From Deltaproteobacteria bacterium UBA5329 (lineage in GTDB: Bacteria > Desulfobacterota > Syntrophorhabdia > Syntrophorhabdales > Syntrophorhabdaceae): 43,245 nt of DNA. The position numbers were made by a program, and so were the translations under genes. Positions 7,701 through 16,431 of the stretch are shown here, one piece after another (the stretch's first letter is position 1; every line of letters begins with the position of its first letter). The notes under the pieces are model-generated. The model was not told the origin of the DNA and did not search any database. It saw only the letters and a list, made by a program, of their open reading frames with translations. The stretch spans positions 2,171 through 45,415 of the forward strand of contig DHQV01000101.1 of the NCBI GenBank assembly GCA_002408185.1, in the 5' to 3' direction.

Positions 7701-8932
7701 GCTTCCTCCGTCACATCCTCTGCGTCAAGACCGAAATTTGTGTGGAGGGCACGAACGGCCAATTCCCCGTACTTGCTTTCGATAACGCACGATATCTTGA
7801 TCTCCGACGTGGAAATAAGCTGTATGTTTATCCCTTCCGCTGCAAGGACGCTGAACATCTTGGACGCAACACCGGAATGCGAGCGCATGCCGATCCCGAC
7901 GATCGAGACCTTGGCCATGTCCTCATCGACGGCTACCTTCGCGCCGATCGATTCCCCGATCGCTTTCGTGATCGTGAACGCCTTTCTGGCATCTGTTTTG
8001 ACGACCGTGAATGTTATATCGTTAAACCCGTCATGGCTTACATTCTGAACGATCATGTCAACGACAATACTTGCCTCGCTCAAGGCCGTAAATATCTTTG
8101 AGGCTATTCCCGGTTTGTCGGGGACCCTGCTGACCGTTATCTTTGCTTCGTTTTTATTATAGGTGATGCCTGAAATGACGACTTTTTCCATCATGTCTCT
8201 TTCCTCCTTGCAGACAAGCGTTCCTCTTCCCTCTCCGATAAGGGATGATTTGACCAGAATCGGGACATTGTACTTCTGAGCCAGTTCAACCGACCGGATC
8301 TGGAGTACTTTTGCCCCGAGGGACGCCATTTCCAGCATCTCCTCGTATGATATCCTGTCAAGACGCCGTGCTTTCTCGCATATGTTCGGGTCAGTCGTGT
8401 AAACACCGTCGACGTCCGTGTATATTTCGCAGAGATCGGCCTTGAGGCCTGCCGCCAAGGCCACGGCTGTGGTATCGGAGCCGCCCCTTCCGAGGGTCGT
8501 GATAGAGCCGCTTTCATCGACACCTTGGAAACCGGGGACAATGATAATATTGCCTTCGTCGAGCTTCGCACGGACCGCTTTTTCTTCAATACTGGCGATG
8601 CGGGCAAATCCGTACGTTGAATCACTGATGATCCTGATCTGGTCTGCGAGAAGGGAGATCGCCTTATAACCCATTTCGATAAGGCTTATGGCGAGAAGGG
8701 CCGAGGTGACCTGCTCTCCTGTCGAGATAAGCACGTCGGTCTCTCTCAAGTCGGGAAACTTCGCAATGTTTTGCGCAAGGCTGAGAAGACGGTCTGTCTC
8801 GCCTGACATCGCTGAAACAACGACGATGACATCCGTCCCGCGCTTTTTGTAATCGATAGCGCGCCTTGCCACGTTTTGGATCCTTTGCACGTCCCTGACG
8901 GATGTGCCTCCATATTTTTGAACTACGAGCAT
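7697..8932 (-). CDS. lysC: Aspartate kinase
   Basis: Phosphorylates aspartate, the entry to lysine, threonine, methionine and possibly homocysteine synthesis. The 411 residues start with the kinase signature VVQKYGGTSVRDVQRI. They include TLGRGGSDTTAVALAAGL and the EIYTDVDGVYTTDPN substrate-binding stretch, and end in two ACT domains (about 265-335 and 345-400) expected to sense lysine and/or threonine. A good ribosome site (GGAGG, 7 bases before the ATG) lies upstream. The stop overlaps the cimA ATG by four bases. The gene is monofunctional, with no homoserine dehydrogenase fusion. Confidence 0.96.
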   Translation of the reverse strand: MLVVQKYGGTSVRDVQRIQNVARRAIDYKKRGTDVIVVVSAMSGETDRLLSLAQNIAKFPDLRETDVLISTGEQVTSALLAISLIEMGYKAISLLADQIRIISDSTYGFARIASIEEKAVRAKLDEGNIIIVPGFQGVDESGSITTLGRGGSDTTAVALAAGLKADLCEIYTDVDGVYTTDPNICEKARRLDRISYEEMLEMASLGAKVLQIRSVELAQKYNVPILVKSSLIGEGRGTLVCKEERDMMEKVVISGITYNKNEAKITVSRVPDKPGIASKIFTALSEASIVVDMIVQNVSHDGFNDITFTVVKTDARKAFTITKAIGESIGAKVAVDEDMAKVSIVGIGMRSHSGVASKMFSVLAAEGINIQLISTSEIKISCVIESKYGELAVRALHTNFGLDAEDVTEEA

Positions 8933-9018
8933 GGTGAACCTCCGTGGATAAAATATGGATAACTCAAGGAACTAAGAGGTCTTTTCTACCGTCTTCATGG
9001 CTGTCAGCCTTGGTTTTC

Positions 9019-9432
9019 CTACATGATAATAACAATTTTTCGCTCCATTTCTCCAGTGATTTCTATATGTATCTCGATCACCCCTTCCCACCACGAGGAC
9101 CGCTCGGCCCATTCCACGGCCACTATTCCGCCCGCGAGGAATTCCTCGATATTGAGGTCCGCAAGATCACTGCTCTCGAGACGGTACAGGTCGACGTGGC
9201 AAAGGGTCATATTCCCTTCGTAGACGTTCATCAGTGTAAACGTGGGACTGACGACATACTCCCAGTCCGGCACGCCGATGCCTCGGGCGATTCCTTTGAT
9301 GAGTTGGGTTTTGCCGGCACCAAGGTCGCCATAGACGGCATAGAGTTGCCCGGGCTTTGAGGTTAAACCTATCGATTCACCTATTTGAATAGTTTCAGAG
9401 AGATCTTTCGATATATATTCGATCTTTTCCAT
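9019..9432 (-). CDS. tsaE: tRNA t6A synthesis ATPase TsaE
   Basis: TsaE binds and hydrolyses ATP as part of the TsaB-TsaD-TsaE complex that transfers threonylcarbamoyl to A37 of ANN-decoding tRNAs. The 137-residue protein has Walker A in GDLGAGKTQLIKGIARG, the threonine-rich VVSPTFTLMNVYEG switch, HVDLYRL and VAVEWAER, all standard TsaE motifs. The frame is open up to 9600, but the ATG at 9432 gives the normal family length and the expected MEKIEYISKDL start. It overlaps the 3' end of nnr by 38 bases, consistent with co-transcription. The partner tsaC is at 40344-41327. Confidence 0.94.
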   Translation of the reverse strand: MEKIEYISKDLSETIQIGESIGLTSKPGQLYAVYGDLGAGKTQLIKGIARGIGVPDWEYVVSPTFTLMNVYEGNMTLCHVDLYRLESSDLADLNIEEFLAGGIVAVEWAERSSWWEGVIEIHIEITGEMERKIVIIM

Positions 9433-10969
9433 TGCGGATCTCCTCGATCGTGCGGCCGAGTCCGGTGAGGAGGTCAAGGGCGAGGAGGTCCATGTTGGAG
9501 TTGTGCTCAACCCATGTATCGGCCATGTAGCCATGCAGATATGCCCCGAGAAGGGTGCTCTCGACAAGGGTATATCTCTGTGAGGCCAGGCCCCCGACAA
9601 AACCGGTCAGGATATCGCCGCTTCCACCTTTGGCGAGCGATGGGTTTCCTGTGGGGTTTAAGAATATCCCGCCATCGGGTGCCGCAAGAACGCTTCCGGC
9701 GCCTTTGAGAAGTATGTTCACCCCCCATTCGGAAGCGAGCGACCGGGAGGTTTCAATCCGGGAGGAATTTACTTCTTTAGGTGTTGTACCGATAAGCCGT
9801 GCAAGTTCACCCGGATGGGGTGTGATGACCGTCTGCCTTTCAGTATTTTTCAGAACATCCGTGTATCCCTGAAATGCGTTGATCCCATCGGCGTCTATGA
9901 CAAACGGTTTGTCTATCTCTGCGTATATTTTCCGTACAAGTTTCCCGACCCCGTCATTTTGTGAAAGCCCGGGTCCCATTATGATAACGTCCTTGTCCCG
10001 GGCGAAAGACGCGATATCGTCAAACGATTCTGGCACGAAAAAACCCTTGCGGTCATCCCTGACAGGAAATGTCATAATTTCTGTCGTCTTGGTTTCCAGA
10101 ATGGGATTCAGCGTCTCGGGTATAATGAGCGTGACAAGGCCGGCGCCGATCTTCAAGGCCGCGAGCGATGCCATGTGTGCCGCACCTGTCTTGCCGGGCG
10201 ATCCCGCAATGACGACGACGTGACCGAAGGACCCCTTATGCGATGAACTTTCACGCTTTTTAAGGAAACCCCTGATAACCTCTCCGTCCGTTATCTGTCC
10301 GTCATAACCTACTTTAGTTTCAACAAAAGGTGGGATGGAGATATCGATGACGGTCAATCGGCCCGTATATTCGGACCCGGGGCTCATTACCTGGCCCAGT
10401 TTCGGATATGCATATGTGAATGTGTGCTGTGCACGGACGGCGGTCCCAAGCACTTTGCCCGTATTGCCGTCTATGCCCGAAGGGATGTCCACTGAAATGA
10501 CGGGTTTGCCGGACGCATTGATGGTACCGATGATGATCTCTTCCATGCCCCCTACGTTTTTCGACAGGCCGGTGCCAAAAATTGCATCGACTATGATATC
10601 CGCATTCTTCAGAGCGGTTTCAAAACGCTCGAACGGCTCCGTCAATTCAATGATCTCTCCCGACAAGGATTCAAAGAGGTTCATGTTCAGTGCGGCGTCA
10701 CCTTTAAGGTCAGTCTTCCGGCCTATAAGACAAACGGATACCGCAAAATTGTCGATCAGTGCATATCGGCCGACAACAAAGCCGTCCCCGCCGTTGTTGC
10801 CGCGCCCGCACACAATGGTGATATTCTTGCGGCCATCGAGATAATTTTCTTTCATCAGCCGGTATGTATTTCGCCCGGCATTTTCCATAAGGACTGGAGA
10901 TGGAATACCCCATGTTTCTATGGCGTACGTGTCATATTGTGCCATTCTCTGTGGTGAAAGGACCTTCAT
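9395..10969 (-). CDS. nnr: Bifunctional NAD(P)H-hydrate repair enzyme
   Basis: A 524-residue fusion that repairs hydrated NADH and NADPH. The N-terminal epimerase domain (YjeF_N, about residues 1-215) shows MENAGRNTY, CGRGNNGGDGFVVGR and VDIPSGIDGNTG. The C-terminal ADP-dependent dehydratase domain (about 230-515) shows GHVVVIAGSPGKTGAAHMAS, VIDADGINAF, VITPHPGELARL and the catalytic GGSGDILTGFVGG. The gene follows acpS after a short spacer holding a heptad-repeat array and overlaps tsaE downstream. This acpS-nnr-tsaE order is widespread in bacteria. Confidence 0.96.
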   Translation of the reverse strand: MKVLSPQRMAQYDTYAIETWGIPSPVLMENAGRNTYRLMKENYLDGRKNITIVCGRGNNGGDGFVVGRYALIDNFAVSVCLIGRKTDLKGDAALNMNLFESLSGEIIELTEPFERFETALKNADIIVDAIFGTGLSKNVGGMEEIIIGTINASGKPVISVDIPSGIDGNTGKVLGTAVRAQHTFTYAYPKLGQVMSPGSEYTGRLTVIDISIPPFVETKVGYDGQITDGEVIRGFLKKRESSSHKGSFGHVVVIAGSPGKTGAAHMASLAALKIGAGLVTLIIPETLNPILETKTTEIMTFPVRDDRKGFFVPESFDDIASFARDKDVIIMGPGLSQNDGVGKLVRKIYAEIDKPFVIDADGINAFQGYTDVLKNTERQTVITPHPGELARLIGTTPKEVNSSRIETSRSLASEWGVNILLKGAGSVLAAPDGGIFLNPTGNPSLAKGGSGDILTGFVGGLASQRYTLVESTLLGAYLHGYMADTWVEHNSNMDLLALDLLTGLGRTIEEIRNGKDRIYIERSL

Positions 10970-11003
10970 GTGCCGCCCCCTGTTCCCTTAAGCAGATATT
11001 TAC

Positions 11004-11031
11004 GTTCTACGTTCCATGTTCTACGTTCCGG
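11004..11031. repeat. Heptad-repeat array A at the 3' end of acpS
   Basis: Four consecutive 7-bp units read on the plus strand: GTTCTAC, GTTCCAT, GTTCTAC, GTTCCGG. The TAG stop of acpS (11009-11007) lies inside the first unit, and the last acpS residues (about ARNVEHGT) are encoded by the array. It is a single-armed array with no clear inverted partner before nnr. The word is the same as in array F. Confidence 0.75.
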
Positions 11032-11390
11032 GCAATGGAATTATTTCCAGAAGCCCCTGTTATTGCATATTCTTTCAACATCACTACGGATACTGCATAC
11101 GATTTTTCGTGGGAGATGCTGACATCGTCGTATCTCACGCCACGATAGATGATATAAGGTTTCCCGATTTCACTTAACACTTCGATGTCCCTGAACACGA
11201 GCCGCCTGCCGGACGCCTTCATAAACGCCTCCTTGGCTGCAAACCTTCCCGCCAGCGATTCTTCCTTCCGCCTCTTCTTTTTTGCGTAGCTGACCTCAGC
11301 TGGCGTAAATACCTTCTCAAGAAACCTGTTCCCATAACGCTCCACCATCCCGGCGATACGGCGAATATCAACTATGTCTATCCCAATCAT
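11007..11390 (-). CDS. acpS: Holo-[acyl-carrier-protein] synthase
   Basis: Transfers phosphopantetheine from CoA to the serine of ACP. The 127-residue protein has the family pattern GIDIVDIRRIAGMVER with the metal-binding aspartate, FTPAEVSYAKKK, LAGRFAAKEAFMKA (metal-binding Glu and catalytic Lys) and the C-terminal VSISHEKSYAVSVVM. Its final residues come from heptad array A and are unlikely to be conserved. It sits between pdxJ and nnr, the usual place in related genomes. Its substrate acpP is in this window at 25864. Confidence 0.95.
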   Translation of the reverse strand: MIGIDIVDIRRIAGMVERYGNRFLEKVFTPAEVSYAKKKRRKEESLAGRFAAKEAFMKASGRRLVFRDIEVLSEIGKPYIIYRGVRYDDVSISHEKSYAVSVVMLKEYAITGASGNNSIARNVEHGT

Positions 11391-11407
11391 AACAAAACCG
11401 TTTCAAA

Positions 11408-11475
11408 TCTCAGGTCTCAAGCTCAAAAACCAAAAGAATAATTTCCTTTATCTTTTGCCTGAGACTTGAGACTAG
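11408..11475. repeat. Heptad-repeat inverted pair B at the 3' end of pdxJ
   Basis: The left arm TCTCAGG-TCTCAAG-CTCAAAA (11408-11428) and the right arm CCTGAGA-CTTGAGA-CTAG (11458-11475) are imperfect inverted copies with a 7-bp period, separated by about 29 bases. The pdxJ TAG stop (11474-11472) is the end of the right arm. Transcribed, the arms would fold into a hairpin between pdxJ and acpS. Confidence 0.7.
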
Positions 11476-12188
11476 TTTTTTATTAGTTCTATCATATCTC
11501 TTACCGCCCGGTCGAGGCCGACGAACACTGCCCGGGCTACGATGCTGTGCCCTATGCTCAGTTCGTGTATTTCCGGGATCATGGCAATATCACGCACGTT
11601 ACGGTAATGAAGCCCGTGTCCTGCATTGACCTTAAGCCCCAGTTCCTTGCCAAGCGACGCCGCGTGAATCACCTTTTTGAGTTCTGTTTGACGTATCCGC
11701 TCCGTCCGGGCGTCGGCATAGGCACCTGTATGTATCTCGATCATGTCAGCCCCGGCTTTCGACGCAGCCTTGACCTGTGATTCTACGGGATCGATGAAGA
11801 GACTCACAGCAATACCATGTTTCTTTACCGTTTTGATAACTCTTTCGATCTTGGCGGCAGATCTTATTACATCGAGGCCGCCCTCCGTGGTAAGTTCCTG
11901 ACGTTTTTCCGGGACGAGAGTGATCATGTCGGGCTTCGTCTGTTCGGCGATCGTGGTCATTTCGGGTGTAGCGGCCATTTCCAGATTCAGTTTTGTCCGC
12001 ACAACCTCGCGCAGGATCGTGAGATCCCTGTCTTTAATATGCCTGCGGTCTTCCCTGAGGTGTATTATAATACCTTTCGCGCCCGCCATTTCGACTATCC
12101 CCGCCGCGTAGACCGGGTCCGGATAATGAATACCCCGTGCTTCCCGCAGTGTCGCAACATGATCTATGTTGACCATCAACTCAGGCAT
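11472..12188 (-). CDS. pdxJ: Pyridoxine 5'-phosphate synthase
   Basis: Condenses 1-deoxyxylulose 5-phosphate with aminoacetone phosphate to pyridoxine phosphate. The 238 residues fold as a TIM barrel with the family signatures MVNIDHVATLREARG, GAKGIIIHLREDRRHIKDRD, TLVPEKRQELTTEGGLD, SLFIDPVESQVKAA, VNAGHGLHYRNV and LSIGHSIVARAVFVGL. Length and motifs are standard. In many relatives glmM lies between cdaR and pdxJ; here cdaR precedes pdxJ directly by 62 bases. Confidence 0.97.
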   Translation of the reverse strand: MPELMVNIDHVATLREARGIHYPDPVYAAGIVEMAGAKGIIIHLREDRRHIKDRDLTILREVVRTKLNLEMAATPEMTTIAEQTKPDMITLVPEKRQELTTEGGLDVIRSAAKIERVIKTVKKHGIAVSLFIDPVESQVKAASKAGADMIEIHTGAYADARTERIRQTELKKVIHAASLGKELGLKVNAGHGLHYRNVRDIAMIPEIHELSIGHSIVARAVFVGLDRAVRDMIELIKN

Positions 12189-12250
12189 GCCTTACCTCCG
12201 AAAATAAACATTTAGTTCGCACTACATCTTCAAGCGTCACGATCCGGGAC

Positions 12251-12919
12251 CTATTCCGGGTTATCTCTCCCGCTGTGTTTTTTCAGCGTTATCCTGATAT
12301 TATCCGGTCTTACATTAGTTTGGTGTACATCTTCGAGATCCAACCCGACCGTAACGGTCTCTTCGTTGTGGTGGAGATCGCCGTTTATTGGCATAGTATG
12401 GATGGTGGCCAGTTTTTCCAACAATCTCCGCGGGCCCTCTGCGGTCACGTACTGAGGGCTGACGGAACTGATGTCGTACCTGCCCTTCCATTTCTTGTCC
12501 AATTTCGGCAGGACCTTGAGACTTTTTTCGAGTATCCTGTCAGCTGTCAGTCGCAGGGTCCCCGGTCTAATATCGACAACCTCAATGCCCCGGGGGACGT
12601 TTACATTTGCTTTCGAAAAATTAAAGACCGCTTCGCCTTCTTTTATGCCGTTCAAATTAATGACGACACTTACATCACGGTCTTTGAGGTCCTTAAGCAG
12701 TGACACCCGGCCGCTGACCGTCACGAAGACACGTTCCGGATCCATTTTTGTTACCATCATATTTTTGGGAAGATGGGCTATAGAGACAGGAATTGTCAGG
12801 TCCTTCTTTGGCTCGCCAATCTGGAAGACCGTATACCACAGCATGATCGCAAGAACGAGGGAAAGAAGCTTCAGCTTCCAATCTTTGATCACGTAGCGTT
12901 CGAGCACATTCTTCACCAT
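12251..12919 (-). CDS. cdaR: YbbR-domain protein, regulator of diadenylate cyclase
   Basis: A 222-residue membrane-anchored protein with one helix near the N-terminus (LKLLSLVLAIMLWYTVF, about residues 16-32) and an extracytoplasmic region with two YbbR-type repeats (about 40-120 and 125-210). Segments such as KNMMVTKMDPERVFVTVSGR and VSPQYVTAEGPRRLLEKL are YbbR-like. In Gram-positive bacteria the protein next to CdaA (CdaR/YbbR) binds the cyclase and tunes c-di-AMP output. The same role here is inferred from family and position, 20 bases downstream of cdaA. Confidence 0.85.
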   Translation of the reverse strand: MVKNVLERYVIKDWKLKLLSLVLAIMLWYTVFQIGEPKKDLTIPVSIAHLPKNMMVTKMDPERVFVTVSGRVSLLKDLKDRDVSVVINLNGIKEGEAVFNFSKANVNVPRGIEVVDIRPGTLRLTADRILEKSLKVLPKLDKKWKGRYDISSVSPQYVTAEGPRRLLEKLATIHTMPINGDLHHNEETVTVGLDLEDVHQTNVRPDNIRITLKKHSGRDNPE

Positions 12920-12939
12920 AATATCCTTGTCTTAGCCTA

Positions 12940-13680
12940 TCAGGCCAATACTTCCTTGAGGACCTTTTTTAGTTCTTCGGTGGTGATGTTTGAATGTAAC
13001 TGGCCATGCTGGGCATAGGAGATTATACCCTGTTCCTCTGAAACAACGATCGAAACGGCATCTGTGACCTCCGTAATCCCGATCGCAGCCCGGTGGCGTG
13101 TACCCAAGTTTTTGTCGATCTCCTCTGCAGTCGTAAGAGGAAGCACACAACCGGCCGAAACTATCCTTCCCTCGCGGATTATCAATCCGCCGTCATGCAA
13201 CGGCGAAGCAAACTGAAATATGCTGACGACCAATTCTGCATTGACCTCGGCGTCGAAACGAACACCGGCTTCCATGAACTCTTCGAGGCCCACTTCGCGT
13301 TCAAGGACAATAAGCGCGCCTATGGCCCGCTTTTTCATTACCAGACAAGCGTTGGCAAGTTCATCGAGGAACATGGTCTCCTTGAGATAGCTGATCTTGC
13401 GGAAAAAAGGGCTTCTTCCGAGCGCAAGGAGCAGGCGCCTCAAGTCATCCTGAAAGATAACTATGACCACGAATACAATCGAGCCTATAAAGCTGTTGAA
13501 TATCCAGCTCAAGGTGAAGAGTTCCAGCCGCTTCGCGATGGCAAAAACAAACATAACGATCACGAGCCCAAGAAGGAGCTGTATGGCCCGTGTGCCTTTT
13601 ATCAGGAGGAATACCCGGTATATAATGAAAGCGACAATAATAATGTCAACGATGTCCTGCCAGCGTATCTCGGGTATCAT
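12940..13680 (-). CDS. cdaA: Membrane diadenylate cyclase (c-di-AMP synthase)
   Basis: Makes cyclic di-AMP from two ATP. The 246-residue protein has about three N-terminal membrane helices (within residues 10-80) and a cytoplasmic DAC domain (about 100-220). The domain contains SPLHDGGLIIREGRI and the second catalytic motif GTRHRAAIGITE, followed by VSEEQG. The first motif reads DGG where the textbook form is DGA, a conservative change I believe is common in related phyla. It overlaps the 3' end of folP by four bases and precedes cdaR, forming a ftsH-folP-cdaA-cdaR unit. Confidence 0.93.
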   Translation of the reverse strand: MIPEIRWQDIVDIIIVAFIIYRVFLLIKGTRAIQLLLGLVIVMFVFAIAKRLELFTLSWIFNSFIGSIVFVVIVIFQDDLRRLLLALGRSPFFRKISYLKETMFLDELANACLVMKKRAIGALIVLEREVGLEEFMEAGVRFDAEVNAELVVSIFQFASPLHDGGLIIREGRIVSAGCVLPLTTAEEIDKNLGTRHRAAIGITEVTDAVSIVVSEEQGIISYAQHGQLHSNITTEELKKVLKEVLA

Positions 13681-14492
13681 GCGTCCATGACCGCCTTTAC
13701 CATCTTAAGGACCTTGCTGGTCCGACCCACATCATGGACCCGAAAGATGTCAGCCCCGTTCATGAGGGCGACCGCAACCGTCGCGAGTGTGCCTTCAACC
13801 CTTTGTTCGAGGTTGGAGTCAGTGATCTTTCCGATAAATGATTTCATTGACGTTCCGACAAGGACCGGTTTCCCCAATTCCTTAAATACATGCAGCATCT
13901 TCAGGATGCGCAGGTTATCTTCGATGCGCTTGCCGAAACCGATGCCGGGATCGAGAATGATCTTTCTCTCGTCGACCCCCGCTTTTACAGCGTAATTCGA
14001 CTGACGCCGCAGAAATGCCATGATCTCGGTAACGACATCGTCATATACAGGATCTACCTGCATATTTTTTGGCGTGCCCCTGATGTGCATGATAACCGTA
14101 TATGCGTCATGTTCAGCAATGACTTGCGCCATTTTCTCGTCGTACGTCAGGCCGCTTATGTCATTTATGATATCAGCCCCTGCCCGGATGGCTTCATGTG
14201 CAATCGATGACTTGTAGGTATCGATAGATATCGGTATGTCCGATATATCACGAACTTTTTCTATAACAGGTATTACCCTTGACAGTTCTTCATCTTCGTT
14301 AATCGGCTCAGAGAACGGCCTTGTCGATTCACCGCCGATATCGATTATGTCCGCACCGTCCTCGATCATCCGCTTCGCGTGGTTGACGGCATCCTGAAGG
14401 GCAAAATGCCTGCCCCCATCGGAGAATGAATCTGGGGTAACATTGAGGATCCCCATTATGACGGGGTTATTACACGGGAAGACCCGGGGCAT
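13677..14492 (-). CDS. folP: Dihydropteroate synthase
   Basis: Joins p-aminobenzoate to dihydropterin pyrophosphate in folate synthesis. The 271-residue form starting at 14492 has the two signature blocks MGILNVTPDSFSDGG and DIGGESTRPFSEP, plus SIDTYKSSIAHEAI, DIINDISGLTYD and LDPGIGFGK. The frame extends to 14567, but the ATG at 14492 gives a normal N-terminus and only a 23-base overlap with ftsH. No convincing ribosome site is seen there, so translation may depend on ftsH. Confidence 0.93.
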   Translation of the reverse strand: MPRVFPCNNPVIMGILNVTPDSFSDGGRHFALQDAVNHAKRMIEDGADIIDIGGESTRPFSEPINEDEELSRVIPVIEKVRDISDIPISIDTYKSSIAHEAIRAGADIINDISGLTYDEKMAQVIAEHDAYTVIMHIRGTPKNMQVDPVYDDVVTEIMAFLRRQSNYAVKAGVDERKIILDPGIGFGKRIEDNLRILKMLHVFKELGKPVLVGTSMKSFIGKITDSNLEQRVEGTLATVAVALMNGADIFRVHDVGRTSKVLKMVKAVMDA

Positions 14493-16293
14493 CGCCAACT
14501 CTGATAATGGAATCGATCTCCTGGCCATCCAGCACTTCTTTTTCCAAAAGCGCATTTGCAAGTGCATGAAGCGATTCGATGTGTTTGGAAATAAGGTTCT
14601 TTGCCCGGGTATAGCAGTTATCTATAAGTTCTTTAAGCTCCTCGTCAATTCCTTGAGCTGTCTGCTCGCTGAAATCCCGATTGCGGGAGATCTCTTTGCC
14701 GAGGAAGATGTGTTCTTCGTTCTTGCCATAATTCAGAGGGCCGAGCCTGTCACTCATTCCCCATTCGCATACCATTTTTCGTGCAATTTTGGTCGCCCGT
14801 TCTATATCGTTGCCGGAACCGGTCGTGAGTTGCCCTATGACAAGCTCTTCTGCAACGCGTCCACCAAGCAGTATCGAGATGCTATTGAGGAGATAATCCT
14901 TTGAATATGTATGGCGTTCGTCTATAGGCAACTGTTGGGTGAGCCCCAGAGCCCTCCCTCTCGGGATGATCGTGACCTTATGGATGGGGTCTGTGCCGGG
15001 GATCATCTTTGCGACCAGGGCATGACCCGCTTCATGGTAAGCGGTGAGCCGCCTCTCTTCGTAAGGGATTATCATACTGCGCCGTTCGACACCCATAATG
15101 ACTTTATCCTTGGCATGTTCAAAGTCATCCATCTCGACCGCTTTCTTGTTGCGCCGGGCGGCTATCAGGGCAGCCTCATTGACAAGATTTGCCAGATCGG
15201 CCCCGGAAAAACCGGGTGTACCGCGGGCTATTATAGAAAGGTCGACATTGTCTGAAATAAGGGTCTTGCGCGTGTGTACCTTCAGGATCTCCTCACGCCC
15301 CTTCACGTCGGGCGTCGATACGACGATCTGCCTGTCGAAACGCCCCGGCCTCAAGAGCGCCGGGTCGAGAACGTCGGGCCTGTTCGTTGCCGACATGACT
15401 ATAACACCTTCATTGGATTCAAAACCGTCCATTTCGACCAGCAACTGGTTCAATGTTTGCTCACGTTCGTCATGGCCGCCGCCGAGGCCTGCCCCGCGAT
15501 GCCGTCCTACCGCATCGATCTCGTCAATGAATATGATGCATGGGGCGTTCTTTTTCGCCTGGTTGAAGAGGTCACGCACCCTGGAGGCGCCGACTCCGAC
15601 GAACATTTCAACGAAATCCGATCCGCTTATCGTAAAGAACGGGACATTGGCCTCACCCGCTATTGCGCGCGCCAGAAGGGTTTTTCCCGTGCCAGGGGGC
15701 CCCACGAGAAGGACTCCCTTCGGAATGCGGCCGCCGAGTTTTGTAAATTTCTTGGGGTCAACTAGAAAATCTATTATTTCCTGAAGCTCTTCCTTCGCTT
15801 CGTCGATACCCGCGACATCATGAAAGGTGACCCGGTTCTCGCGTCCGGTGAAAAGGCGGGCCTTGCTCTTACCGAAGGACATGGCCTTTCCGCCCCCCGA
15901 CTGCATCTGGCGCATAAAAAAAATCCATACGCCGATAAGGAGAAGCATGGGAAACCACGATATAAAGATGTTCTGCCAGATCCCGGATTCCTCATCCGGC
16001 CTAGCGCTGATTCTGACACCCTTTTCCCTTAGCCTTTTTACTAGGTCGGGGTCCTCAGGCGCGAATGTCTTAAACTCCTTCCCATCCTTGTACGTCCCGG
16101 TTATGTTCCTTCCCTGTATCATTACAGATGCTATTTTATCCGTGGAGATTGCCTCGGAAAATTCGCTGAACGGTATATTGTCGTGGTTCTTTTTCGGTTT
16201 GTTATAGATCTGAAAGACGAACAACCCGAGAAGAATGATAACCAGTACAGCTACGATGCTTTTGTTTGTAGGTCCCTGTGCACTTTTTGGCAT
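14470..16293 (-). CDS. ftsH: ATP-dependent zinc metalloprotease FtsH
   Basis: A membrane-anchored AAA+ protease that degrades unstable membrane and cytosolic proteins. The 607 residues contain two N-terminal helices (about 12-30 and 108-128), between them a small periplasmic domain, then the AAA domain. AAA motifs are Walker A GPPGTGKTLLARAIAGEA, Walker B IIFIDEIDAVGRHRG and the second region of homology TNRPDVLDPALLRPGRFD. The zinc protease motif is HEAGH (in TAYHEAGHALVAK). The gene is first in the long minus-strand block. Upstream, TTGATA and TAAACT 18 bases apart are a weak promoter candidate. Confidence 0.98.
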   Translation of the reverse strand: MPKSAQGPTNKSIVAVLVIILLGLFVFQIYNKPKKNHDNIPFSEFSEAISTDKIASVMIQGRNITGTYKDGKEFKTFAPEDPDLVKRLREKGVRISARPDEESGIWQNIFISWFPMLLLIGVWIFFMRQMQSGGGKAMSFGKSKARLFTGRENRVTFHDVAGIDEAKEELQEIIDFLVDPKKFTKLGGRIPKGVLLVGPPGTGKTLLARAIAGEANVPFFTISGSDFVEMFVGVGASRVRDLFNQAKKNAPCIIFIDEIDAVGRHRGAGLGGGHDEREQTLNQLLVEMDGFESNEGVIVMSATNRPDVLDPALLRPGRFDRQIVVSTPDVKGREEILKVHTRKTLISDNVDLSIIARGTPGFSGADLANLVNEAALIAARRNKKAVEMDDFEHAKDKVIMGVERRSMIIPYEERRLTAYHEAGHALVAKMIPGTDPIHKVTIIPRGRALGLTQQLPIDERHTYSKDYLLNSISILLGGRVAEELVIGQLTTGSGNDIERATKIARKMVCEWGMSDRLGPLNYGKNEEHIFLGKEISRNRDFSEQTAQGIDEELKELIDNCYTRAKNLISKHIESLHALANALLEKEVLDGQEIDSIIRVGDAPGLPV

Positions 16294-16431
16294 AGGCCAT
16301 AGTTTATCATAAATGAGGCTTATTTATCAATATTGTCACGTTATTGGCTCGATGTTTTTCTTGCATTTCTGAAACTGGTGTGTAATAAGAATGCGAGATC
16401 AATTAAGATAACGGATCACAGGTAATTGTTT

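Noticed and set aside
9433..9600. A 56-residue N-terminal extension of TsaE.
   Set aside because: It lies wholly within nnr and has no family similarity. The internal ATG at 9432 gives the standard length.
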